Source of the DNA: Clostridia bacterium
Lineage (GTDB): Bacteria > Bacillota > Clostridia > Oscillospirales > CAG-382
DNA length: 5,504 nt
Direction of reading: 5' to 3'
NCBI GenBank assembly: GCA_900754535.1
Contig: CAAEDF010000041.1
Span: forward strand, 1-5,504
The notes below the pieces were generated by a model, which saw only the letters and a program-made list of their open reading frames with translations, was not told where the DNA came from and searched no databases. Each line of letters begins with the position of its first letter. Position 1 is the stretch's first letter. The translations under genes and the position numbers were made by a program. Shown here one piece after another: positions 1 through 5,504 of the stretch.

Positions 1-266
1 ATTCCGCAGTCCACTCTGTCCTGAAGTATCGTTGACATCGACCCGTTGCCGTATACCATCGCGCCCAGCACTATTATGCAGTCGGCATCCATGTCCGCCG
101 CCTGCTCGGCGGTTATTATGAACTCCTCTGAGCTGCCTTTGACGATCAGATTTATCGCAAGCACCGCAAGGACGCCCAGCATCGCGAGGACGGCGCATAT
201 TATCAGCACTTTTTTCAGCACCGGGTGCTTTCCGGCGCTCTTTTTAAAGCTTTCCCGATTTTTCAT
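1..266 (-). CDS. SanA/YdcF-like DUF218 membrane protein (3' end cut by window edge)
   Basis: This is the first 88 codons of a leftward gene that runs off the left edge. A short basic N-terminus is followed by one hydrophobic helix at about residues 20-42, so the protein is probably anchored in the membrane with the rest outside. From about residue 61 it reads ADCIIVLGAMVYGNGSMS and then TILQDRVD, which fits the start of the DUF218 domain of SanA/YdcF proteins (a VLGa core, then S-x-x-L-x-D-R). Members of this family affect envelope barrier function and vancomycin sensitivity in enterobacteria, but their biochemical role is unsettled. The ATG at 266-264 is preceded by AAGGG at 8-nt spacing. 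The start lies inside the 3' end of the TIM-barrel gene (23-bp overlap), so the two are very likely translated from one mRNA. The family call rests on one motif region because most of the domain is missing. Confidence 0.8.
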   Translation of the reverse strand, partial: MKNRESFKKSAGKHPVLKKVLIICAVLAMLGVLAVLAINLIVKGSSEEFIITAEQAADMDADCIIVLGAMVYGNGSMSTILQDRVDCG

Positions 267-1104
267 AAAGAATACCCTTCATCGCAAGCGCGTCCTCGGC
301 CATCGTGCCGGAGGACTCGCATATGATCGTGGGCGAAACGCCCAGCGAGATTATGGCGTCGGCAAGAGGCTCGAAGAACGGGCCGAACGCCGTGTCCTCA
401 AAGGTCAGGTGCTTCTTTTCGCCCATTTTGGTGTATTCTATGTGCGAAAAGTGGCAGTGAAGATTGTCGGCAAACTCACCGCCGAGCACCGAGGAGATAC
501 GGTCGAATATCCGTTTGAAATCGTCCGCAGCCGTCAGCGAGCCGCAGTCGCGCGCGTTGAGATGACCGAAATCGACGACGGGCGCAAGCCTTCCCGGAGA
601 AATCAGGCAAAGCGAAAGTACCTCGTCAAGCGTGCCGAGCTGGTTCTTTTTTCCCATCGTTTCCAGCCCGATGCACACGGGATTGCCGGCCTCTTCAAGC
701 GCTTCGCAGGCCTTTTCCACAGTTTCTGCGGCGTATCCCATAGCGGTTTCACGCGATATCTTCGCCGCGCTGCCCGTGTGCACCACCATTATCCCCGCGC
801 CCAGCGCTTTGCACGCGTCGGCACAGCGCTTTATGTATCCCACGCTTTTTTCCCGCTTTTCTTCAAATTCCGAGGAAAGCGAAATAAAATACGGCGTGTG
901 CAGCGACATCTTTATCCCGTTTTCCGCCGCGGCGTCGCCAACGGCTTTAAGAGTTTTTTCCGAGGCGGTTATGCCGTTTCCGCCCTGATATTCATATGCG
1001 TCCAGCCCCAGCTTTTTAAGCCACGCCGGCGCCTGTAAGGTGGATTTGAACCCCTGCGCATAAAAGGATTCCGAGTTGCCGGCCGGCCCGAACCTCACCG
1101 CCAT
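244..1104 (-). CDS. Endonuclease IV-like TIM-barrel protein (AP endonuclease family 2 / sugar isomerase-like)
   Basis: This 286-residue protein has the length and motif order of the endonuclease IV / xylose isomerase-like TIM-barrel superfamily. Candidate metal ligands, in order, are H69 (HTPY), H109 (VVHTGS), E148 (GLETMG), D178 and H181 (VVDFGH), H216/H218 (LHCHFSH), H232 (KKHL) and E263 (ICESSG). These correspond closely to the nine-ligand tri-zinc set of E. coli Nfo. The exception is the Nfo Asp229 position, which appears to be Lys230 here. The protein could act on abasic-site DNA or be a sugar isomerase/epimerase relative, and sequence alone does not decide. I chose the ATG at 1104 over an upstream ATG at 1131 because AGGAGG sits 10 nt before it and it begins 1 bp after the yqeG stop, whereas the longer start would lie inside yqeG. 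It is co-transcribed with yqeG upstream and the DUF218 gene downstream. Confidence 0.85.
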   Translation of the reverse strand: MAVRFGPAGNSESFYAQGFKSTLQAPAWLKKLGLDAYEYQGGNGITASEKTLKAVGDAAAENGIKMSLHTPYFISLSSEFEEKREKSVGYIKRCADACKALGAGIMVVHTGSAAKISRETAMGYAAETVEKACEALEEAGNPVCIGLETMGKKNQLGTLDEVLSLCLISPGRLAPVVDFGHLNARDCGSLTAADDFKRIFDRISSVLGGEFADNLHCHFSHIEYTKMGEKKHLTFEDTAFGPFFEPLADAIISLGVSPTIICESSGTMAEDALAMKGILYEKSGKL

Positions 1105-1105
1105 A

Positions 1106-1627
1106 TCAGTCGCACCTCCTGCTTTTTGCACTTTTGAAAAATGTCTTGAGAAAAGGTTTTTCCAGAAACCTTTTCAGCTTGAAAAAGGTCGAACTCTCGG
1201 CTTTTATGGGCCTGACGAGGCAGCAGTCGATCCCGGCCCGGTGAGCGGCCAGACAGTCGGTGAATATCTGATCTCCCACAAACAGCACGCTTTCCGCCGG
1301 AGTCCCGAAGGCCCTTATGCATTTATGAACGCCTTTGGGCGAGGGCTTCTGCGCGTCGTGTACCGCAAAAACGCCGAGATTTTTGTTGAATATCTCCATC
1401 CTCGTGCGGTTGTTGTTGGAAACAAGCGCCGCTTTGATCCCTCGGTCGTTCAGTGTGCGGAAATACTCTATCGTCCGTTCGTCGGGGTGCGCCAGCCCGT
1501 CCTCCACCACGGTGTTGTCGACATCAAAGATCACGGCGCGGTATCCGCGCTTTGCCAGCCGCTCGGGAGTGATGTCAAAGATATTTTCGGTTATAAACTC
1601 AGGCACAAAAAGTTTCCGCTTGCTCAA
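1106..1627 (-). CDS. yqeG: YqeG-family HAD phosphatase (HAD superfamily, class IIIA)
   Basis: This 173-residue cytoplasmic protein carries all HAD motifs. Motif I is FDVDNTV, with nucleophile D35 and acid/base D37. Motif II is VSNNN with S70. Motif III is the lysine K94 in AQKPSP. Motif IV is VGDQIFTD with D119 and D124. The size, the AxKP motif and the GDQIFTD form are typical of the YqeG family of Bacillota, which are predicted small-molecule or protein phosphatases of unknown physiological substrate. The C-terminus is basic. The start is a TTG at 1627-1625, chosen because GGAGG lies 8 nt upstream and the protein begins at the position usual for the family. It is the first gene of the leftward operon, with a roughly 54-nt leader after the promoter at 1688-1716. 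The downstream TIM-barrel gene starts 1 bp after its stop. Family assignment is firm; substrate is not known. Confidence 0.92.
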   Translation of the reverse strand: MSKRKLFVPEFITENIFDITPERLAKRGYRAVIFDVDNTVVEDGLAHPDERTIEYFRTLNDRGIKAALVSNNNRTRMEIFNKNLGVFAVHDAQKPSPKGVHKCIRAFGTPAESVLFVGDQIFTDCLAAHRAGIDCCLVRPIKAESSTFFKLKRFLEKPFLKTFFKSAKSRRCD

Positions 1628-1687
1628 GCGCGTTACCTCCGTGGCGAAAAGCCCGTTTATATCAATATATCTGTTTACTTATGCTTT

Positions 1688-1716
1688 ATTTTATCATACG
1701 GTCCACCGTATGTAAA
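1688..1716 (-). promoter_or_regulatory. Sigma-A-type promoter of the yqeG operon
   Basis: Reading leftward, TTTACA (1716-1711) is separated by exactly 17 bp from TAAAAT (1693-1688), and a TG one base before the -10 makes it an extended -10. The predicted start of transcription is near 1681, giving a leader of about 54 nt before the TTG of yqeG. The spacer is filled by an 18-bp palindrome, listed separately. Confidence 0.75.
1695..1712. promoter_or_regulatory. 18-bp perfect palindrome, probable operator
   Basis: CATACGGT-CC-ACCGTATG is an inverted repeat with two 8-bp arms and no mismatch. It spans the -35/-10 spacer of the yqeG promoter and covers the last two bases of its -35 box. A dimeric regulator bound here would block RNA polymerase. 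The arm sequence and 2-bp centre resemble TetR/AcrR-type operators, which is an inference. No regulator gene is present in the window. Confidence 0.65.
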
Positions 1717-1757
1717 GTCCAATTTGCACCCAATTTGTAAATTATGACAGGGCTATA

Positions 1758-1781
1758 TTTTTTTGTAAAAAAAGCTTTTTT
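1758..1781. other. A/T-tract region upstream of the rlmB promoter (possible UP element)
   Basis: Alternating T and A runs (T7-GT-A7-GC-T6) end 4 bp before the rlmB -35 box. They include the self-complementary A6-GC-T6 at 1768-1781. Their location is right for contact with the alpha-subunit C-terminal domains of RNA polymerase. A terminator is unlikely because no gene ends here. Confidence 0.35.
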
Positions 1782-1785
1782 GGTG

Positions 1786-1814
1786 GTGACAAACGGCCGA
1801 CAATGTGATATAAT
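1786..1814 (+). promoter_or_regulatory. Extended -10 promoter of the rlmB unit
   Basis: GTGACA (1786-1791, one mismatch to TTGACA) is followed after 17 bp by a perfect TATAAT (1809-1814), with TG at 1806-1807 forming an extended -10. Transcription should begin near 1821. This excludes the in-frame ATG at 1815 as a start and supports the ATG at 1911. Confidence 0.8.
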
Positions 1815-1820
1815 GTGACC

Positions 1821-1910
1821 GGGAATGAAACCGTGCGGGTGCGGCGGAGCGTGCCGCGGTGCGGTATGTCCCGTACACTTCGGTTATTATGTTTTTTCGG
1901 AGGCCGTGAC
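1821..1910 (+). other. Leader (5' UTR) of rlmB with two small hairpins
   Basis: The predicted leader is about 90 nt and G/C-rich at first. It can form GCGGC/GCCGC (1841-1845 with 1853-1857) and GTGCGG/CCGTAC (1859-1864 with 1871-1876, one G-U pair). A T-run (1892-1897) and then the GGAGG of rlmB follow. I recognise no riboswitch or ribosomal-protein leader in it. Confidence 0.35.
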
Positions 1911-2723
1911 ATGAATGACAGCAGGAAGGCGCGCCGCTCGCCGGCAGGGCGTGCGGAGGCGGACCGCGTGCGGTTCGACGCAAACGAAAACGTGGTCGTC
2001 GGCAGGAACGCGGTTACCGAGCTGCTTAAAAGCGGCCGTGCGATAGATAAGATATACGTCCAGAACGGCGCGCGGGAGGGCAGCGTCACGGTGATAATAG
2101 CCGAGGCGGCAAAACGCGGCATACCGGTGACCGATGCCGACCGGCGCAAGCTCGATATGCTTGCCGGCGGCGTAGCGCATCAGGGCGTTGCGGCGCTTGC
2201 CTCGGAGATCGAATATTCATCGCTTGAGGATATATTGGACGTCGCCGCCTCAAGGGGCGAAAAGCCGTTTGTCGTAATTGCCGATTCCGTCAATGACCCG
2301 TACAACCTGGGCGCGATAATGAGAAGCGCCTGCTGTGCGGGAGCGCACGGGCTTATCATCCCCAAGCGCAGGGCCGTTTCGGTCACGCCCGCGGTCATAA
2401 AGGCGTCCGCCGGCGCAAGCGAGCATCTTGCCGTGGCGCGCGTGCCGAACCTCGCTGCCGCGATTGAAACGCTTAAGAAAAACAATATATGGATATACGC
2501 GCTTGAAGCCGACGGTGAGCCGTATTATCGGAAGGACTTTTCGGATACCGGCTGCGCGCTCGTGCTGGGCAGCGAGGGCGACGGATTGTCCAGGATCGTA
2601 AGAGAAAGCGCCGATTTCGTCGTCTCGGTCCCGATGTACGGCGGTGTCGGATCGCTGAATGTTTCCGCGGCTGCCGCCGTGGTGCTTTTCGAGGCGGCAA
2701 GGCAGCGCCATCGCGGGGAATAG
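1911..2723 (+). CDS. rlmB: 23S rRNA 2'-O-methyltransferase, RlmB/TrmH (SpoU) family
   Basis: This 270-residue SAM-dependent RNA methyltransferase has a SPOUT (trefoil-knot) fold and is predicted to methylate a guanosine ribose in 23S rRNA, as E. coli RlmB does at G2251. After a short Arg/Ala-rich tail comes the SpoU N-terminal substrate-binding domain, starting with VVVGRNAVTELL (residues 28-39). The catalytic domain shows all three motifs. Motif 1 is DSVNDPYNLGAIMRSA, with N132 and catalytic R138. Motif 2 is LVLGSEGDGLS at 218-227, with E222. Motif 3 is VPMYGGVGSLNVSAAAA, with S248 and N250, and contributes to the knot that binds SAM. The ATG at 1911 has GGAGG 7 nt upstream. An earlier in-frame ATG at 1815 lies upstream of the likely transcription start. 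A membrane-protein gene follows after 35 bp. TrmH-family paralogues are similar, so the exact target nucleotide is inferred. Confidence 0.88.
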   Translation: MNDSRKARRSPAGRAEADRVRFDANENVVVGRNAVTELLKSGRAIDKIYVQNGAREGSVTVIIAEAAKRGIPVTDADRRKLDMLAGGVAHQGVAALASEIEYSSLEDILDVAASRGEKPFVVIADSVNDPYNLGAIMRSACCAGAHGLIIPKRRAVSVTPAVIKASAGASEHLAVARVPNLAAAIETLKKNNIWIYALEADGEPYYRKDFSDTGCALVLGSEGDGLSRIVRESADFVVSVPMYGGVGSLNVSAAAAVVLFEAARQRHRGE

Positions 2724-2743
2724 CCCGCGCACATCACAGCGGG
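2713..2743 (+). other. Overlapping alternative hairpins at the rlmB / membrane-protein junction
   Basis: The block CCCGC (2724-2728) can pair with GCGGG before it (2713-2717, spanning the rlmB stop) or with GCGGG after it (2739-2743), but not both. The second hairpin ends directly before the AAAGGA ribosome binding site of the next gene. The stems are only 5 bp. Confidence 0.35.
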
Positions 2744-2758
2744 AAAGGAATGGTTTTG

Positions 2759-5269
2759 ATGAATGGCGGACCGGCCGGAAAATTTGATATAAACAGTCTT
2801 CTGGAACAGGCGGAAAGCGAAAACGAAAAACTTCGCGCCAAGAGAATGCCGGCCGACGAACCGGTCAAAGTCGATGCCGGAGACAAGCCTGTGCCGGACA
2901 GCTCTGTAAAGCGCGATGAAAAAAAAGACGTTACCAGCGAGATAATAGACCGTTACTCCTCCCGTGTGAAGGACCCCGATCCGAAAAGCAGCACTCAGAG
3001 CCTGAGGGATTCCCTCAATGCTCATATGGAAGCGGACAAGGAGCTGCTTGAGTATTATACAAACGGCCGTCCGCGGCACAGGAGCAGCAAGGTGGACGAG
3101 CTTTACGAAGCTATCAGGATGGCCACGGAATCGGATGCGAAAATACGGCCGATACCGCACGGGGACTCAAGATTTGTCGATGAATCGGAAATAGAACGTC
3201 CGGAGGAGTTCAGTCAGGGAAAGCTTTTTGCGCTTACCGACACGATAGATTTGGGCGAACCTTCGGGTGAAACGGCTACATATGACGAGGATTACGAAAA
3301 ACTGAGCGAGCGGATAGAAAAAGGCGAGCTTGATTTCTCCGAAAGTGAAGAAGGCGAGTCGGAGGGTCAGCTTTCCATAGTGGACGAGCTGGTGCCCGAC
3401 GAACTGCCTGTGGATACCAAACGCGTTTCGGACGACGAACTCAGGCGCGCGCTGGGTATGATCGAAGACGATGAGGACGATGCGGCGGAAGGGACCGTGC
3501 CGTCCGAGCGGGAACGCCGCAGACAGGAAAAAGAGCGCCGCGAGGCGGAAAGAGAAAAGCACGAATACGAATACACCTCCAAGGAGCAGAACGCCGAAAT
3601 AACCACGATGCTCAAAAAGGCCATCCGCCAAAGCCGGCTCAAGCTCGGCGGTGTGCTGCTTTTCTCGCTCATAACTCTTTATTTTGCGTTTGCCACTCCC
3701 GAGTCGCCGCTCCATTCGGAATTTCTGCGTCAGGGAAGATACGGGATAGTTTACATACTTGCCGACCTTCAAATACTTGTCTTTACGACGGCGCTTATCT
3801 TTGAATCGGTAAAAAGCGGTGCGGTCGCGCTGTTTACCGGCAGGCCCACCTCCGACAGCCTGCTGTTCGTTTCGGTGCTTTCGTCGGTCCTGTATTCGGT
3901 TGCGGCGGCGTTCTTTGCGCCCACGGCCGAAGACTTCGTGCCGTTTTCTCTGCTTGCCTCCGCATCTGCGTCATGCTCTGCGGCGGTAAAATATATGCAG
4001 TGCAAAAAGGATTATCACTGCTTCCGCGTCATCGCCTCCAAAAACGGAAAATACGTCGCCTCCAGGCTCACCGGCGGTACCGCCGAGGCGGAGGAATTTT
4101 ACAAATATCTGCTTGACGATTCGGAGCTGTATACGGTAAAGCGCACGGAATTCGTGAGCGGGTTCTTTGCCCGTTTGCGCCGCCGTCCGCAAAGCGAGGA
4201 CCTGTTCAAGCTCATCATACCCTGCATAATCGTCGCCTCTGCCGTGATGTTCGGTATCCGTATGTACGGCGGCAGCGGATTCTTTGCCGCGTTTACCGAT
4301 TTTATACGGGTCATGGCGGTCTCCATGCCGCTTACGGGCTTCTTTATGATATCGCTTCCCGTGATATCCGCAAACCGTATTGGCAGAAAGTGCTCTTCCG
4401 CGCTCATAGGCAACGCGGTGGGCGAGGAATATTCGGACGCGTCTGTCATTTCCTTTGCGGATACGGAGGTGTATCCGTCTAATCTTGTCAAAATAACCAG
4501 CATAAAGACCTACGGCGATTACCGGATAGACATGGCGGTAGCCGACATGGCGCGTGTGTTCGCCTTTATCGGCGGCCCGCTGTCAAAGGTACTGTCCAAC
4601 ATGCTTTCCGAACAGGTGGCGAAAACTGAAAACGCGCGGGTGATAGAGTCTGCGGCCGACGGCGTGTGTGTGGTCATCGACGGTAAGGAGATGTTCCTCG
4701 GAAAACGCTCTTATATGCGCCGTTATAAATTTGACGCACCTCGCGATATCGGCGACGAGGAATACGAGAATACAGTGGGCAGCGTTATGTATATGGCGAT
4801 AGGCGACGCGCTTGTTGCAAAGGTATACGTAAGGTATTCGATAAATCCGCAGTTCAACGAGCTGCTGAGAGATCTGTATAAGGCCGGTATGTGCGTGGGC
4901 ATAAAGACCCTTGACCCCAACATAAGCAACGAACTGCTCTCCAGAGGCATAACCTTTGACAAGTGCCCGATAGCCATTCTTAAGGCCGGCGGCTCGGAAG
5001 AGGTGACGGGCAGCGAAAAGTCGGTCGATACCGGCATAGTCACAAACGCATCGCTCCACACCTTCCTTAAAATGTTTATTTTGTGCGATAAGGTAAGACA
5101 TGTGACCAAATCCAACGGCGTAATCAATATTTTAAGCGTGGCTCTTTCGCTGTTTGTGGTGTTTTTCCTTTCGTTTGCGGGCGGCTCGGTCACCGTAGGA
5201 CCGCTGTTTGCGCTGGTTTTCCAGCTGCTTTGGATAGCGCCTGTATGGCTGATCTCGCGTATCATGTAG
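2759..5269 (+). CDS. Membrane protein: degenerate (pseudo-) P-type ATPase with long charged N-terminal extension
   Basis: The predicted product has 836 residues. Residues 1-290 are hydrophilic with no membrane segment. They are acidic overall, with an EDDEDD run near 236-241, followed by an Arg/Glu/Lys-rich, probably helical stretch (250-280). Membrane segments fall near 296-313, 328-350, 365-388, 393-413, 483-503, 511-538, 788-809 and 811-833, the arrangement of P1B-type ATPases. After the segment-6 proline (SMPL, 522-525) comes RIGRKCSSALIGNAVGEEY, matching the ATPase stretch leading to the phosphorylation site. DKTGTLT is replaced by ADTEVYP (567-573), losing the catalytic Asp. The N-domain HP motif is GGPL, TGDN is TLDPN (717-721), and GDGxND is absent. 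The actuator loop is short (about 70 residues) with no TGES. It therefore probably lacks ATPase activity and may be a regulator or scaffold; this is inferred. The ATG at 2759 has AAAGGA 9 nt upstream; an ATG at 2750 overlaps that site. Confidence 0.8.
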   Translation: MNGGPAGKFDINSLLEQAESENEKLRAKRMPADEPVKVDAGDKPVPDSSVKRDEKKDVTSEIIDRYSSRVKDPDPKSSTQSLRDSLNAHMEADKELLEYYTNGRPRHRSSKVDELYEAIRMATESDAKIRPIPHGDSRFVDESEIERPEEFSQGKLFALTDTIDLGEPSGETATYDEDYEKLSERIEKGELDFSESEEGESEGQLSIVDELVPDELPVDTKRVSDDELRRALGMIEDDEDDAAEGTVPSERERRRQEKERREAEREKHEYEYTSKEQNAEITTMLKKAIRQSRLKLGGVLLFSLITLYFAFATPESPLHSEFLRQGRYGIVYILADLQILVFTTALIFESVKSGAVALFTGRPTSDSLLFVSVLSSVLYSVAAAFFAPTAEDFVPFSLLASASASCSAAVKYMQCKKDYHCFRVIASKNGKYVASRLTGGTAEAEEFYKYLLDDSELYTVKRTEFVSGFFARLRRRPQSEDLFKLIIPCIIVASAVMFGIRMYGGSGFFAAFTDFIRVMAVSMPLTGFFMISLPVISANRIGRKCSSALIGNAVGEEYSDASVISFADTEVYPSNLVKITSIKTYGDYRIDMAVADMARVFAFIGGPLSKVLSNMLSEQVAKTENARVIESAADGVCVVIDGKEMFLGKRSYMRRYKFDAPRDIGDEEYENTVGSVMYMAIGDALVAKVYVRYSINPQFNELLRDLYKAGMCVGIKTLDPNISNELLSRGITFDKCPIAILKAGGSEEVTGSEKSVDTGIVTNASLHTFLKMFILCDKVRHVTKSNGVINILSVALSLFVVFFLSFAGGSVTVGPLFALVFQLLWIAPVWLISRIM

Positions 5270-5353
5270 TGCTTTGTTAAGCCGTATAGCATTTTGCACA
5301 AAAAATCTGCCGATTATTCTATATGCGGATGTAAAAAATATAACAAATCAGTC
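5270..5353. other. A/T-rich intergenic stretch, no recognisable terminator
   Basis: After the stop of the membrane-protein gene the sequence turns A/T-rich. The only pairing I see is ATCTGC/GCGGAT (5305-5310 with 5325-5330), with one G-U pair and a 14-nt loop, which is too weak to call a terminator. Readthrough into the next gene is possible. Confidence 0.4.
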
Positions 5354-5382
5354 TTGAATAATTTGCTTGAATTATTTATAAT
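5354..5382 (+). promoter_or_regulatory. Consensus promoter of the EF-G-like gene
   Basis: TTGAAT (5354-5359) is followed after 17 bp by TATAAT (5377-5382), a close match to the sigma-A consensus. The start of transcription is predicted near 5389, about 60 nt before the ATG. The spacer holds an inverted repeat, AATAATT (5357-5363) and AATTATT (5370-5376), separated by 6 bp. Confidence 0.75.
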
Positions 5383-5401
5383 ATGGATTGACGCGTTTTA
5401 T

Positions 5402-5418
5402 CGGCGGCTTTTCCGCCG
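5402..5418 (+). other. GC-rich hairpin in the leader of the EF-G-like gene
   Basis: CGGCGG and CCGCCG form a perfect 6-bp stem around the loop CTTTT. It lies between the promoter and the GGAGG at 5435-5439. No U-run follows, so it is not an intrinsic terminator in this orientation. It may stabilise the mRNA or affect translation. Confidence 0.5.
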
Positions 5419-5448
5419 CGCAGTTAAAATAAACGGAGGTTCAGTTTA

Positions 5449-5504
5449 ATGGCAAAATACACATCCGATCTTATCAGAAACATATGCCTTATAGGCCACG
5501 GCGG
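5449..5504 (+). CDS. EF-G paralogue (translational GTPase), N-terminus only
   Basis: Only 18 full codons plus part of another are present, cut by the right edge. The ATG at 5449 has GGAGG 9 nt upstream and its own promoter. The reading begins MAKYTSDLIRNICLIGHGG. IRN followed by a hydrophobic strand and the beginning of a P-loop (GHGG) fits the N-terminus of the EF-G paralogues common in Clostridia. These carry GHGGSGKT where canonical EF-G has AHIDAGKT. The product would be a cytoplasmic GTPase acting on the ribosome, though paralogues of this type are often not the main elongation factor. The assignment rests on fewer than 20 residues. Confidence 0.7.
   Translation, partial: MAKYTSDLIRNICLIGHG

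Noticed and set aside
46..1038. A 330-codon open frame on the plus strand
   Set aside because: It lies opposite the DUF218 and TIM-barrel genes, which have clear motifs, and it has no ribosome binding site or recognisable domain. Its composition is that of an antisense shadow.
1076..1747. A 223-codon plus-strand open frame opposite yqeG
   Set aside because: YqeG on the other strand has all HAD motifs and a strong ribosome binding site. This frame has neither and runs through the yqeG promoter.
1758..1781. Possible intrinsic terminator (T7...A7-GC-T6)
   Set aside because: The region lies between two divergent gene starts, so no transcript needs ending there, and the stem would be only A-T pairs with no GC core.
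1815..1910. N-terminal extension of RlmB from the ATG at 1815
   Set aside because: The ATG lies just after the -10 box and upstream of the predicted transcription start. The extension is not RlmB-like, and the ATG at 1911 has a proper GGAGG.
2525..3160. A 211-codon minus-strand open frame across the rlmB / membrane-protein junction
   Set aside because: It spans two well-supported genes on the other strand and shows no family features.
3638..5269. Active heavy-metal-transporting P1B ATPase
   Set aside because: The phosphorylated Asp, GDGxND, TGES, the HP motif and a CPC-type metal site are all missing.
5305..5330. Possible terminator after the membrane-protein gene
   Set aside because: The stem is six pairs with one wobble and a 14-nt loop, and no T-run follows.

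Overview
The window looks like chromosomal core DNA from a Bacillota (Clostridia-like) bacterium. The evidence is strong GGAGG-type ribosome binding sites, a TTG start, a YqeG-family phosphatase, an EF-G paralogue whose start reads IRNICLIGHGG, and moderately GC-rich genes that still use ATA and AGA/AGG codons freely. I cannot name the genus. There is no sign of a mobile element, CRISPR array, tRNA or rRNA.

Two divergent transcription units leave a shared intergenic region (1628-1910). The leftward unit reads yqeG (HAD phosphatase, TTG start at 1627), then an endonuclease IV-like TIM-barrel protein (start 1104, 1 bp after the yqeG stop), then a SanA/YdcF-type DUF218 membrane protein (start 266, overlapping the previous gene by 23 bp and cut by the window edge). 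Its promoter at 1688-1716 has a perfect 18-bp palindrome filling the -35/-10 spacer, so it is probably repressed or otherwise regulated.

The rightward unit starts at an extended -10 promoter (1786-1814). It carries an rlmB-type 23S rRNA 2'-O-methyltransferase (1911-2723) followed 35 bp later by an 836-residue membrane protein (2759-5269). That protein is the most interesting object here. Its C-terminal ~540 residues follow the layout of a P1B-like P-type ATPase (eight membrane segments; P and N domains between segments 6 and 7), but the phosphorylation motif, the TGD and GDGxND motifs and the HP motif are all degraded. It also has a ~290-residue highly charged cytoplasmic extension. I read it as a catalytically dead pseudo-P-type ATPase.

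A further gene starts at 5449 from its own consensus promoter (5354-5382). Its first 19 codons match an EF-G paralogue and the rest lies outside the window. The rightward side therefore joins two translation-related genes (rRNA methylation and an EF-G-like GTPase) around an uncharacterised membrane protein. The leftward side groups a phosphatase, a TIM-barrel metalloenzyme and an envelope protein. How these products cooperate cannot be read from the sequence.
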